Origin: Sphingomonas sp. Y38-1Y
GTDB lineage: Bacteria > Pseudomonadota > Alphaproteobacteria > Sphingomonadales > Sphingomonadaceae
DNA length: 64,000 nt
NCBI RefSeq assembly: GCF_032391395.1
Contig: NZ_CP135916.1
Location: 2,232,001-2,296,000 of the forward strand
Direction of reading: 5' to 3'
The notes below the pieces were generated by a model that saw nothing but the letters and a program-made list of their open reading frames with translations, ran no database searches and was not told where the DNA came from. Positions 45,479 to 54,340 of this stretch are shown here, piece by piece; position 1 is the first letter of the stretch; every line of letters begins with the position of its first letter. Made by a program: the position numbers and the translations under genes.

Positions 45479-45523
45479 AACTGAAAAGGGCGCAGCGATC
45501 GGTCGCAGCGCCCCTTTTCAGTT
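45479..45523 (+). terminator. Hairpin terminator after fdxA
   Basis: AACTGAAAAGGG pairs with CCCCTTTTCAGTT across a 20-base loop that itself can pair weakly; about 12 bp of stem, followed by TTAG. It ends the helicase-S4-fdxA operon. Confidence 0.7.
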
Positions 45524-45535
45524 TAGAGGAGAGAG

Positions 45536-45632
45536 AAGCGGGACCCCGGATCAGGTCCGGGGTGACGATAGTGGGTTGGATGCACCCACTCCCCAAACGT
45601 CATCCCGGACCTGATCCGGGATCCCGCTTCTT
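45536..45632. repeat. Family B palindromic repeat
   Basis: GCGGGACCCCGGATCAGGTCC with GGGGTGACG faces CGTCATCCCGGACCTGATCC with GGGATCCCGC; a TGGGTTGGATGCACCCA hairpin lies in the centre. It sits between the fdxA terminator and the next repeat. Confidence 0.87.
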
Positions 45633-45651
45633 CTGGTAATCGACGCCGCCG

Positions 45652-45735
45652 CCCGTTCGTCCTGAGCTTGTCGAAGGACGTGTCGCAAACGCCAGCGCTC
45701 GTTACACGTGCTTCGACAAGCTCAGCACGAACGGG
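45652..45735. repeat. Family A palindromic repeat
   Basis: CCGTTCGTCCTGAGCTTGTC and GCTTCGACAAGCTCAG followed by CACGAACGG. Just before the alaS stop. Together with the terminator and family B copy it fills the gap 45463-45750. Confidence 0.87.
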
Positions 45736-45750
45736 TTGGGGGCGCTCGCG

Positions 45751-48399
45751 TTACCCCGCCAGCGCCGCCTTCACCGCTTCGATCGCCGCCGCGCCCGCCG
45801 ACCCGTCCGGCCCGCCGCCCTGCGCCATGTCGGGCCGCCCGCCGCCGCCCTGGCCGCCGAGTGCCGTGACCGCGACCTTGACCAGGTCGACCGCACTCCG
45901 GGCGTCCTTGAGGTCGTCGGTCACGCCCACCGCCACCGATGCGCGCCCGTCGTTGACCGCGACCAGCGCGACCACGCCCGAGCCGATCCGCGCCTTTTCC
46001 TCGTCGACCGCGCCGCGCAGCGCCTTGGCCTCCAGCCCGTCGAGCACACGGCCGACGAACGCGACGCCGCCGACCTGCTCCGGTCCCGCCGCAGGCGCAC
46101 CGCCGCCGCCGCCGAGCGCCAGCGCCTTCTTCGCCTCGGCGAGCTCGCGCTCCAGCCGGCGGCGATCCTCGACCAGCGCCGCGACGCGCGCGGGCACCTC
46201 GTCCGGCGTCGCCTTCAGCACCGCCGCGGCCTCTCGCAGCTTTTCGTCGCGCGCCGCCAGATAGGCACGCGCCGCCTCGCCGGTCAGCGCCTCGACGCGG
46301 CGCACGCCCGAGCTGACCGCGCTTTCGCCGACCACCTTGAACAGGCCGATATCGCCCAGCGCACGAACATGCGTGCCGCCGCACAGCTCGAGCGAATAGG
46401 TCGAGCCGTCGCCGTTGGTGCCCATCGACACGACGCGGACCTCGTCGCCATATTTCTCGCCGAACAGCGCCATCGCGCCCTCGGCGATCGCGTCCTCGGG
46501 CGTCATCACCCGCGTCGCGACCGCGCCGTTGCCGCGGATCTGCGCGTTCACATCGGCCTCGACCGAGGCCATCTGCTCGGCCGTGACCGCGGTCGGCTGC
46601 GAGAAGTCGAACCGCAGGCGCTCGGGCGCAACCAGGCTGCCCTTCTGCGCGACGTGGGTGCCCAGCCGCTCCCGCAGCGCCTCGTGCAACAGGTGCGTCG
46701 CCGAGTGGTTGGCGCGGATCGCCCCGCGGCGGGCATGATCGACGGTCAGGTGGACGGCGTCGCCGACCTTGAGCTCGCCCGCCTCGATCACCGCCTGATG
46801 CGCGAAGATACGGCCGAGATGCTTGTGAACGTCGGTCACGGCCGCGCGCACGCCGCCCTCGGTCGTCAGGCTGCCGGCATCGCCGACCTGGCCGCCGCTC
46901 TCGCCATAGAAGGGGGTCTGGTTGACGACGATTTCCACCGCCTCGCCGGCGCCGGCGCGATCGACGCGCGCGCCGTCCTTGACGATCGCGACGACCTGGC
47001 CCTCGCCCTCCTCGGCCGAGTAGCCGATGAACTCGGTCGCGCCCGCCGCTTCGGCAAGGTCGTACCAGAGCTCGTCCGACGCCTTCTCGCCCGATCCCTT
47101 CCACGCCGCCCGCGCCGCGCGCTTCTGCTCGGCCATCGCCGCGTCGAAGCCGCTGCGGTCGACCGACAGCCCCTGCGTGCGCAGCGCGTCCTCGGTCAGG
47201 TCATAGGGAAAGCCGTAGGTGTCGTAGAGCTTGAACGCGGTCTCGCCGGGCAGCGTCGCCCCCTCGCCCATCCCCGCGGTCGCCTCGTCCAGCAGGCGCA
47301 GGCCGTTGGCGAGCGTGCGGCGGAACCGCGTCTCCTCCTGTTCCAGCGTCGTCTCGATCAGCGACTGCGCGCGCGACAGCTCGGGGAAGGCGGCGCCCAT
47401 CTGCGCGACCAGCCCGCCGACCAGGCGATGCATCAGCGGGTCCTTGGCGCCCAAGAGGTGCGCATGCCGCATCGCGCGGCGCATGATGCGGCGGAGAACA
47501 TAGCCGCGCCCTTCATTGGCCGGCAGCACGCCGTCGGCGACGAGGAAGCCCGACGCGCGCAGGTGATCGGCGATCACCCGGTGGCTGGCGCGCGCATCGC
47601 CCTCGGCCGGGGTGCCGGTCAGCGCGACGCTCTCGGCGATCAGCGCCTTGAAGGTGTCGGTGTCGTAATTGTCGTGGACGCCCTGCATGACCGCCGCGAC
47701 GCGCTCCAGCCCCATGCCGGTGTCGATCGACGGGCGCGGCAGGTCGCCGACGATCTGGTCCGCCTCCTGCAGGTGTTGCATGAAGACGAGGTTCCAGATC
47801 TCGACGAAGCGGTCGCCATCTTCCTCGGGCGATCCCGGCGGCCCGCCCCAGATATGGTCGCCATGATCGTAGAAGATCTCCGAGCAAGGCCCGCACGGCC
47901 CGTCCGCGCCCATCGCCCAGAAATTGTCCTTGGTGGCGATGCGGATGATGCGCTCGTCGGGCAGCCCGGCGATCTTCTTCCACAGGTCGAACGCCTGGTC
48001 GTCGGTGTGATAGACGGTGACGGTCAGGCGATCCTTGGCCAGCCCCCATTCGCGCGTAACGAGGTTCCAGGCGAGTTCGATCGCGCGATCCTTGAAGTAA
48101 TCGCCGAACGAGAAGTTGCCGAGCATCTCGAAGAAGGTGTGATGCCGCGCGGTATAGCCGACATTGTCGAGGTCGTTGTGCTTGCCGCCCGCGCGCACGC
48201 ACTTCTGGCTGGACGTCGCGGTCGAATAGGGGCGGCTTTCCAGGCCGGTGAACACGTTCTTGAACGGCACCATGCCCGCGTTGACGAACATCAGCGTCGG
48301 GTCGTTCTGCGGGATCAGCGGCGCCGAGGGCACCTTCGCGTGCCCCTCCCCCGCGAAATAGTCGAGGAACGAGCGGCGAATGTCGTTGGTCGAGGTCAT
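45751..48399 (-). CDS. alaS: Alanine--tRNA ligase
   Basis: Charges tRNA-Ala and edits mischarged Ser/Gly. The 882 residues show the class II core ([20 protein letters not shown], then [11 protein letters not shown]), the editing domain with the zinc motif [17 protein letters not shown] and later CGGTHV, and a C-terminal oligomerisation domain. The latter is glycine-rich ([11 protein letters not shown]) in its linker. Length and motif order are standard. Its 3-prime end abuts the repeat cluster. Confidence 0.97.
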   Translation of the reverse strand: MTSTNDIRRSFLDYFAGEGHAKVPSAPLIPQNDPTLMFVNAGMVPFKNVFTGLESRPYSTATSSQKCVRAGGKHNDLDNVGYTARHHTFFEMLGNFSFGDYFKDRAIELAWNLVTREWGLAKDRLTVTVYHTDDQAFDLWKKIAGLPDERIIRIATKDNFWAMGADGPCGPCSEIFYDHGDHIWGGPPGSPEEDGDRFVEIWNLVFMQHLQEADQIVGDLPRPSIDTGMGLERVAAVMQGVHDNYDTDTFKALIAESVALTGTPAEGDARASHRVIADHLRASGFLVADGVLPANEGRGYVLRRIMRRAMRHAHLLGAKDPLMHRLVGGLVAQMGAAFPELSRAQSLIETTLEQEETRFRRTLANGLRLLDEATAGMGEGATLPGETAFKLYDTYGFPYDLTEDALRTQGLSVDRSGFDAAMAEQKRAARAAWKGSGEKASDELWYDLAEAAGATEFIGYSAEEGEGQVVAIVKDGARVDRAGAGEAVEIVVNQTPFYGESGGQVGDAGSLTTEGGVRAAVTDVHKHLGRIFAHQAVIEAGELKVGDAVHLTVDHARRGAIRANHSATHLLHEALRERLGTHVAQKGSLVAPERLRFDFSQPTAVTAEQMASVEADVNAQIRGNGAVATRVMTPEDAIAEGAMALFGEKYGDEVRVVSMGTNGDGSTYSLELCGGTHVRALGDIGLFKVVGESAVSSGVRRVEALTGEAARAYLAARDEKLREAAAVLKATPDEVPARVAALVEDRRRLERELAEAKKALALGGGGGAPAAGPEQVGGVAFVGRVLDGLEAKALRGAVDEEKARIGSGVVALVAVNDGRASVAVGVTDDLKDARSAVDLVKVAVTALGGQGGGGRPDMAQGGGPDGSAGAAAIEAVKAALAG

Positions 48400-48452
48400 G
48401 TTCGCCGCTTATGCGACGCCGCGTCCGGGCTCAAGCATCGCGTTGATGGCCC

Positions 48453-49328
48453 CTACTTCAAAGCAAGCGCACGTTCGATCAGCGCCTCCGTCTCGGTCCA
48501 TTGCGGGCGGCCCGGCGCGATGATGTTGAAATGGTCGCCGCCCTTGGGCTCGATCACCGTGACGCGATCGCCCTTTGCCTCGGCTTGGGCACGCCACTTG
48601 GCGACGATGTCGGGTGCGAGCACCGGCGATGCACTGACCAGATAGGTGGGCACGCCGAGCGGCAGGTGCGCCGCCGGCGACACCGACCGATAGCGCGCGG
48701 GCTGCTCCGCCTGAGTGCCGCCCATGAGGGCCTTGAGCACGGGCTGACCACAGATCGCCTCGTCCCGCCCTTCCAGCCCCGACAGGTCGGGTGGTCCGTC
48801 GACGATCACCGCCGCGCGCACCCTGATCGGGTCGCGCCCGCGAGCATCGCCCGACAGCTTCGGTCGTGCCGCCACGAACGCCGCGGCCGGCGCGCCCGCC
48901 GAGTGGCCGACGACGATCACCCGGCTGAGGTCGAGCGGATAGCGCCTGGCCACCGCACGCAGCGCGTCGGCCCCCGCTGCCCAATCCTGATAGCTTCCCG
49001 GCCAGCCACCGCCCGCATCGCCGATCGCGCGGTACTCGACATTCCAGGTCGCGATGCCCTTGGCCGCCAGCGCCGTGGCGATCGGTGCGGTCCCATCGAG
49101 CCCCTCATAGGCACGAAGGAAACAGCCGCCGTGAAAGAGGATCGCGACCGGGAACGGTCCCTTGCCCTTGGGCACGCGAAGCTCACCGAACTGCATCGGC
49201 GCCGGGCCGTATCGGTGGACAAAATCGGCCTTGGACCGCGGCAGCTTGTCAATATCTTGCGGCGACATCTCCTGCGGCGCCGCCGCCATCAGCAACAGCC
49301 CCGCCAGCCCCAGACTCATCCCCCGCAT
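48453..49328 (-). CDS. Alpha/beta hydrolase (exported esterase-like)
   Basis: Encodes 291 residues with a signal peptide (RGMSLGLAGLLLMAAAPQ). The fold signatures are ILFHGGCFLRAYEG (oxyanion HGG), VEYRAIGDAGGGWPGSYQDW and the nucleophile elbow VVGHSAGAPAA; a late histidine in GDHFNIIAPG completes the triad. The pattern is that of BD-FAE/carboxylesterase-like enzymes. ATG 49328 is preferred over 49364 because it gives a compact signal peptide. The 214-base gap to the divergent symporter holds promoters only; a TTGACC box lies near 49487. Confidence 0.85.
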   Translation of the reverse strand: MRGMSLGLAGLLLMAAAPQEMSPQDIDKLPRSKADFVHRYGPAPMQFGELRVPKGKGPFPVAILFHGGCFLRAYEGLDGTAPIATALAAKGIATWNVEYRAIGDAGGGWPGSYQDWAAGADALRAVARRYPLDLSRVIVVGHSAGAPAAAFVAARPKLSGDARGRDPIRVRAAVIVDGPPDLSGLEGRDEAICGQPVLKALMGGTQAEQPARYRSVSPAAHLPLGVPTYLVSASPVLAPDIVAKWRAQAEAKGDRVTVIEPKGGDHFNIIAPGRPQWTETEALIERALALK

Positions 49329-49542
49329 CGCCGCCCCCGTCGATCGTTTCGGCGATGCTCTCACGCGCCGCAGCGATGCGCAACCGACTCACCCGGTCCA
49401 TTCCAGACCGGCGGGCAGTGAGCGACATCAGGTCGGATGGCGGCATCTGACATCGGTCGGCGGAGAGCGGCCCCAACCTCCCCGACTTGACCCGGCCCGC
49501 GCAATCCCCTTGGTTGCGGGCGGAACCAATCGGAGTGACTGC

Positions 49543-50871
49543 GTGGCCAAGCGGCTGACCCTCTATATCCTCATCGGCCTGGTGCTCGGCATCGTCGTGG
49601 GGCTTGCGCTAAATCTGTCTTTCACCGGGACGGAGGCGGGGGATGCGCGGCTGAAGGAGCTTGCCGGCTATTTCTCGATCGTCACGACGCTGTTCCTGCG
49701 GCTCATCAAGATGATCATCGCGCCTTTGGTGTTCGCGACGCTCGTGTCCGGCATCGCGCACATGGGCGATACCGCGGCGCTGGGGCGCGTCGGCGGGCGG
49801 GCGATCGGCTGGTTCCTGTGCGCCAGCCTGGTGTCGCTGACCCTTGGCCTGATCCTGGTCAATCTGTTCCAGCCGGGCGCGAGCCTAGGCATCCCAATTC
49901 CCGACGCAGCGGCGGCCTCTGGCGTCGACAAGGCGGCCTTCAACCTCAAGGATTTCGTCACCCACATCGTCCCCGCCTCGATCGTCGAGGCGATGGCGAC
50001 CAACGAGATTCTCCAGATCGTCGTCGCCAGCCTGTTCATCGGCGTGGCGATGACCGCCGTCGGCGAAAAGGCCGCGCCGCTGCTGCGCGGGGTCGAGGCG
50101 CTGGCGCAGGTGATCCTTCAGGTCACCAACTATGTCATGCGGTTCGCGCCCTTCGCCGTCTTCGCGGCCGTGGCGGGGACGCTGGCCGAGCGGGGGCCGA
50201 GCATCATCGGCGCCCTCGCCTACTTCATGGGCACCTTCTACATCGGCATGGCGTCACTGTGGGCGCTGCTGATCGGCGTCGGCTTCCTGATCGTCGGGCC
50301 GCGCATGGCGGAGCTCGTCCGCTACATCCGCGATCCGCTACTCCTCGCCTTCTCGACGGCGTCGTCGGAGGCCGCCTATCCGCGCACGCTGGAGGCGCTC
50401 GACCGCTTCGGCGTGCCACCGCGGATCGCCAGCTTCGTGCTGCCGCTCGGCTATTCGTTCAACCTCGACGGGTCGATGATCTACATGACCTTTGCGACGA
50501 TGTTCATCGCGCAGGCCTATGGCATCGACCTGAGCCTGGGGCAGCAGATCACGATGCTGCTGGTGCTGATGGTCACGTCGAAGGGCGTCGCCGGCGTGCC
50601 GCGCGCGTCGCTGGTGGTGATCGCGGCGACGCTGGCGTTCTTCGACATTCCCGAGGCGGGGCTGCTGCTGATCCTGGCGGTCGACCACTTCCTCGACATG
50701 GGCCGGTCGGCGACCAACGTGGTCGGCAACGCGGTCGCGAGCGCGGTGATCGCCAAGTGGGAAGCGGGACGACTGGATCGGCCGGAGCCCGCCGAGATCG
50801 AACCGCTGCCCTCGCCAAAGGGCGGGCCGCCAGCGACGGGGCCGGACAGCTTTTCCAAGCTGGGGGAGTAA
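49543..50871 (+). CDS. Dicarboxylate/amino acid:cation symporter (DAACS family)
   Basis: Inner-membrane uptake of C4-dicarboxylates, glutamate or aspartate with Na+ or H+. The 442 residues begin with a membrane helix (TLYILIGLVLGIVVGLALNL). They carry the serine-rich re-entrant loop (AFSTASSEAAYPRTLEAL), GYSFNLDGSMIYMTFATMFIA, and VTSKGVAGVPRASLVVIAATL with the final NVVGNAVASAVIAKWE. The start is a GTG at 49543, with GGAG upstream; an upstream extension would enter the esterase promoter. It converges on the TonB receptor across a perfect palindrome. Confidence 0.92.
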   Translation: MAKRLTLYILIGLVLGIVVGLALNLSFTGTEAGDARLKELAGYFSIVTTLFLRLIKMIIAPLVFATLVSGIAHMGDTAALGRVGGRAIGWFLCASLVSLTLGLILVNLFQPGASLGIPIPDAAAASGVDKAAFNLKDFVTHIVPASIVEAMATNEILQIVVASLFIGVAMTAVGEKAAPLLRGVEALAQVILQVTNYVMRFAPFAVFAAVAGTLAERGPSIIGALAYFMGTFYIGMASLWALLIGVGFLIVGPRMAELVRYIRDPLLLAFSTASSEAAYPRTLEALDRFGVPPRIASFVLPLGYSFNLDGSMIYMTFATMFIAQAYGIDLSLGQQITMLLVLMVTSKGVAGVPRASLVVIAATLAFFDIPEAGLLLILAVDHFLDMGRSATNVVGNAVASAVIAKWEAGRLDRPEPAEIEPLPSPKGGPPATGPDSFSKLGE

Positions 50872-50874
50872 CTA

Positions 50875-50904
50875 GTACCCCGGCGAAGGCCTTCGCCGGG
50901 GTAC
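50875..50904. terminator. Bidirectional terminator: perfect 30-base palindrome
   Basis: The 15-base arm GTACCCCGGCGAAGG is followed directly by its exact inverse, a fully self-complementary element. It lies between the convergent symporter and TonB receptor stops, three bases after one and six before the other, where a shared terminator is expected. Confidence 0.75.
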
Positions 50905-50910
50905 AAAGTC

Positions 50911-53421
50911 TCAGAAGTTGAGCTTCACCGTTCCGCCGAACGTCTGCGGATCGCCCACCTGCGCCGCGATCAGGCCGGTGTTGCCGCCGGTGCCCGCGAG
51001 CAGCAGGTCGATATAATCCTGGTCGAACGCGTTCCGGACCCAGGCGAACAGGTCGAACTTGTCCGTCCGGAAGCCGGCACGGAAGTTGTGCAGCGAATAA
51101 CCGTCGACATTGGTGTAGATCGACGGTGTCGGGTTCGACGACCAGTCGGAGCGGTAGCTGCCGTCATAGCCGAGGTAGAACTGCCCCGCCTCGCCGAACA
51201 CATTGCCTTCGGTATTGGCCTCCGCACCCCAGGAGAACGCCCATTTGGACACGCCGGGCAGGTCCTGGCCCGAGGCGTCGACGAAGGGCGGGCTGTTGCC
51301 GCCCGGCTGACCCGGCGCGCCGACCACGCCCGAATAGCTGCACGGCCCCGTCGCGGGCAACGTCGTGCCGCCCGACAGCTCCGGCGGCGGCGGTGCGTCG
51401 CAGAACTTGACGTATTCGGCATCGGTGAACGCGCCCGTCGCGTATGCGTTGAAGCGCGCGCTCGGCCGGACTGAAAAATCGGCCTCGAGCCCGCGGCTGC
51501 GAACCTTCTCGGCATTGGCGAGATAGCCGCGAACGGTGCCGAACTGGCCGTTGCTGACGTTGGCCTGGAAATCCTTGATGTCGGTCCAGAAGCCGGTGAG
51601 GTTGAAGGTGATGCGGCGGTCCCAGAACTGCGTCTTGATGCCGCCTTCGAAGTGATCGACCTTTTCAGGCTTGATCGTCGCCGCCGCCAGGATCGGCGCG
51701 CCGTTTGCGTCGGCGGGCACGCCGTTCAGGTTGATCCCGCCCGTCTTGAACGCCCGCGAATAGGTCGCATAGAGGTTGATGTCGTCGGCCAGCTCGTACC
51801 GCAGATTGAGGTCGTAGCTGAGGTTCCAGGCGCTGAATTCCGGCTCGAAGAACTGCGACGCCTGGATGCCGCGCTGCGCCGCGGTCCACGGATCGTTGTA
51901 AGAGGGCGAACCGGGGACCGGCGAGACGACCTGACGCGTGCCGTTCGACGCGGTGCCGGTCACGACCGAGTTATAGAGCCCGTCCTTCTTGTCGTAATTG
52001 ATGCGGACGCCCGGGGACACGACGAAGCGGTCGGTCACTTCCCAGTTGAGCTTTCCGAACGCCGCGATGCTGGTGTTGTCGAGGCGAATGTCGTTGACCG
52101 CCACGACGTTGTTGAGCACCGCCGGATTGGTCGACAGCGCGCTGGTCGGGGCGAGCAGCCACCGGCTCGCCGCGGGCCCGGTTTCCTGAATGCCGCTCGT
52201 CCGGATCTTCTGGTGGAAGCCGAACAGGCCGAACGTGACGTCGAACCCCGAGCCCTGGTGGTTGAAGCGGAACTCCTGCGTGTACTGGTTCTGCTTCGTC
52301 GGGTTGTTGACCTTCGTATAGATCGGCAGGCCGGTGTAATCGCGGTCGTTGGCGGGGGTCCAATCCCAGTACCGCCAGGCCGAGATCGACGTCAGCGTGT
52401 TGGCATCGTCGATGTCCCACACCAGCCGCGCCGACAGCCCGCCATGCTCGTTGCGCGCGCGAAGCTCGGCATCGACGTCGGTCACGCGATCATAGGGGTT
52501 GGTGCTCGGCACCGCATAGCCGGGAAAGTAGGAGACGAGCCCCGGATACTGGCGGTTCGCGGGTCGCTGCGTCGGACCATAGCTGCCATAGGTAAAGGCG
52601 CAGCAGATCGGGTCCTGAAGGTTCCAGTCGCCCGACAGCGTGATGTCGAGATCGGGCTTCACCTTCCAGAGCAGCGACCCGCGCACGCCGACGCTGTCCT
52701 GCGACTGGATGAACCGGCGCTGCGTGGTGTTGTAGAGCGTACCGCGCCGATCGGTGGCGGTGGCGCTCAGGCGGACCGCCAGATTCTCGGCCAACGGACC
52801 GGTGACCGAGACCTTGCCCTGCTTGAAGTCGAGATTGCCGAGCGACACCTCGGCCTTGCCGCCGAACTCGAACGACGGCGCCTGGGTCGTGATGTTGATC
52901 GCGCCGGCGGTGGTGTTCTTGCCGTAGAGCGTGCCCTGCGGTCCGCGCAAAGTCTCGATCCGCTCGACGTCGACGAAGTCCAGCGTCGCCGAGGCGATGC
53001 GGTTATAATAGACGTCGTCGATATAGATTCCGACGCCCTGCTCGAACCCGTCATTGGTCAGCCCGAACGGCGCGCCGATGCCGCGGATGTTGATGAAGGT
53101 GTTGCGCGGGTTCTGCGAATAGAATTGCAGCGTGGGCGTCAGCTGCGTCAGCCGCGAGAGATTGTAGGTGCCCTGTGCGTCTAGTGTCGCGCCGCTGACG
53201 ACCGAGACGGCGATCGGCACCTGCTGGACATTTTCCTGACGTCGCCGCGCGGTGACGGTGATGTCGCCCTGCCCCGGCGCCTCGTCCTCTGCGGCCGGAA
53301 CCGGATCGTCCTCGGCCGGCGCGGCGGCGACCGGCGCCGGCACGCGCGGCGGCTCTGCGGCGGCATAGACCTGGGGACTGGCGGCAAGCAGCAATAACCC
53401 TTTGACGGCGACGAGGCTCAT
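50911..53421 (-). CDS. TonB-dependent outer-membrane receptor
   Basis: Energised uptake of an unknown substrate across the outer membrane. The 836 residues start with a signal peptide (VAVKGLLLLAASPQVYA) and a proline/alanine-rich linker. A TonB-box-like DITVTARRR, the plug domain (VPIAVSVVSGATLDA, RGIGAPF, IETLRGPQGTLYGKNTTAGAIN) and a beta-barrel ending with the outer-membrane signature GGTVKLNF follow. Plug features fit the sphingomonad receptors for polysaccharides, aromatics or siderophores. No substrate genes are next to it. A GGGAG ribosome-binding site precedes ATG 53421. Confidence 0.92.
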   Translation of the reverse strand: MSLVAVKGLLLLAASPQVYAAAEPPRVPAPVAAAPAEDDPVPAAEDEAPGQGDITVTARRRQENVQQVPIAVSVVSGATLDAQGTYNLSRLTQLTPTLQFYSQNPRNTFINIRGIGAPFGLTNDGFEQGVGIYIDDVYYNRIASATLDFVDVERIETLRGPQGTLYGKNTTAGAINITTQAPSFEFGGKAEVSLGNLDFKQGKVSVTGPLAENLAVRLSATATDRRGTLYNTTQRRFIQSQDSVGVRGSLLWKVKPDLDITLSGDWNLQDPICCAFTYGSYGPTQRPANRQYPGLVSYFPGYAVPSTNPYDRVTDVDAELRARNEHGGLSARLVWDIDDANTLTSISAWRYWDWTPANDRDYTGLPIYTKVNNPTKQNQYTQEFRFNHQGSGFDVTFGLFGFHQKIRTSGIQETGPAASRWLLAPTSALSTNPAVLNNVVAVNDIRLDNTSIAAFGKLNWEVTDRFVVSPGVRINYDKKDGLYNSVVTGTASNGTRQVVSPVPGSPSYNDPWTAAQRGIQASQFFEPEFSAWNLSYDLNLRYELADDINLYATYSRAFKTGGINLNGVPADANGAPILAAATIKPEKVDHFEGGIKTQFWDRRITFNLTGFWTDIKDFQANVSNGQFGTVRGYLANAEKVRSRGLEADFSVRPSARFNAYATGAFTDAEYVKFCDAPPPPELSGGTTLPATGPCSYSGVVGAPGQPGGNSPPFVDASGQDLPGVSKWAFSWGAEANTEGNVFGEAGQFYLGYDGSYRSDWSSNPTPSIYTNVDGYSLHNFRAGFRTDKFDLFAWVRNAFDQDYIDLLLAGTGGNTGLIAAQVGDPQTFGGTVKLNF

Positions 53422-53523
53422 GATGTCTTCTCCCTAGACCATCATACCTCCCATATTCCTATCGGCTTAGTCGATAAAGAACCGCTTTGCTGGTGCGAAG
53501 TCGCCATGCGGGTGGTCGTAACG

Positions 53524-53552
53524 CTTGAAATCAGCCCGATCCGGCCCATCTT
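53524..53552 (+). promoter_or_regulatory. Sigma32 (RpoH) heat-shock promoter
   Basis: CTTGAAA at 53524-53530, 14 bases, CCCATCTT at 53545-53552. This matches the RpoH consensus (CTTGAAA, N13-15, CCCCATNT) almost exactly. Transcription would start near 53560, giving an 87-base leader for the small heat-shock gene. Confidence 0.8.
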
Positions 53553-53559
53553 CTTCGTG

Positions 53560-53649
53560 TCGTCGATGCCGAAGACCGGGTCGCCGACCACGCCGCGCCA
53601 GATGGGCGGCGCGCTTCGTCAACATTGCTTCCTTGGAGGATTTGACATG
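53560..53649 (+). promoter_or_regulatory. ROSE-type RNA thermometer in the hsp20 leader
   Basis: The leader ends TTGCTTCCTTGGAGGATT (53625-53642) six bases before the ATG. This is close to the ROSE core, in which a U(U/C)GCU segment and CC pair with the GGAGGA ribosome-binding site and melt on heating. Upstream GC-rich arms (GGGCGGCGCGC and others) can form the additional hairpins. ROSE elements are known before small heat-shock genes in alphaproteobacteria. Confidence 0.75.
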
Positions 53650-54114
53650 CGTCAGTTCGACTTCACCCCCTATCGCCGTTCGGCCATCGGTTTCGATCGC
53701 CTGTTCGACATGCTCGAGACGAGCACGCGCCAGCAGCAGGGGGACAATTACCCGCCCTTCAACCTCGAGAAGACGAGCGACGATCATTACCGGATCACGC
53801 TCGCGGTCGCCGGCTTCAAGGCCGACGAGATCGACATCACCGCGCAGCAGAACCTGCTGGTGGTCTCGGGCCGCAAGGGCGAGGACAATGACAACCAGCG
53901 TGGCAGCTTCCTGCACCTGGGCATCGCCAATCGCAGCTTCGAGCGGCGGTTCGAGCTTGCCGACTTCGTGCGGGTGGAGGCGGCCAACCTTGCCGACGGC
54001 CTGCTGACGATCGAACTCGTCCGCGAAGTGCCCGAGGCGATGAAGCCCAAGAAGGTCGCCATCGCGACCGGCACTCCCGCCGGCGCCGCGATCGAGCATC
54101 AGGCGGCGGCGTAA
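53647..54114 (+). CDS. Small heat-shock protein (Hsp20/alpha-crystallin, IbpA type)
   Basis: ATP-independent holdase for heat-denatured proteins. The 155 residues start MRQFDFTPYRRSAIGFDRLF, the class A alphaproteobacterial IbpA-like N-terminus. The alpha-crystallin domain follows (NYPPFNLEKTSDDHYRITLA, then GFKADEIDI, LVVSGRK, RGIANRSF-like FLHLGIANRSFERRFEL), and the family IXI-like end is replaced by a TGTPAGAAIEHQAAA tail. ATG 53647 has GGAGGA eight bases before it; an upstream frame to 53506 overlaps the leader. Its control by a sigma32 promoter and a ROSE thermometer is seen directly in the sequence. Confidence 0.93.
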   Translation: MRQFDFTPYRRSAIGFDRLFDMLETSTRQQQGDNYPPFNLEKTSDDHYRITLAVAGFKADEIDITAQQNLLVVSGRKGEDNDNQRGSFLHLGIANRSFERRFELADFVRVEAANLADGLLTIELVREVPEAMKPKKVAIATGTPAGAAIEHQAAA

Positions 54115-54181
54115 CGCCCCCGCCCGCTCGGGCGATGCACCGTTCCGCTAAGGCGCCTTGCTCCCTTGGGCGTCGCGGCGA

Positions 54182-54219
54182 AAGGCGTCCGGACCCTCGC
54201 GTCCGGGCGCCTTTTGATT
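54182..54219 (+). terminator. Hairpin terminator after hsp20
   Basis: AAGGCGTCCGGA pairs with TCCGGGCGCCTT (one mismatch each side) across CCCTCGCG, followed by TTTTGATTTT. About 11 bp of stem with a T-rich tail. Confidence 0.8.
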
Positions 54220-54242
54220 TTCGGATGAGCGTATCCCTTGTC

Positions 54243-54334
54243 CGTCACCCCGGACTTGATCCGGGGTCCCGCTTTCCCCTTCTCTAGCTCGAAAGAAGAA
54301 AGAAGCGGGATCCCGGATCAAGTTCGGGATGACG
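54243..54334. repeat. Family B palindromic repeat
   Basis: CGTCACCCCGGACTTGATCC with GGGGTCCCGC faces GCGGGATCCCGGATCAAG and TTCGGGATGACG. It lies between the hsp20 terminator and the pyrG stop, ending seven bases before the latter. Confidence 0.87.
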
Positions 54335-54340
54335 ATGAGC

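Noticed and set aside
45736..48645. 969-codon plus-strand open frame
   Set aside because: Antisense shadow of alaS with arginine-rich, low-information translation; it also runs through the repeat upstream. alaS has all expected motifs.
49501..49549. EcfG site GGAAC near 49532 before the symporter
   Set aside because: GGAAC is followed by CGTG at 15 bases that overlaps the GTG start codon, so it cannot be the promoter of that gene.
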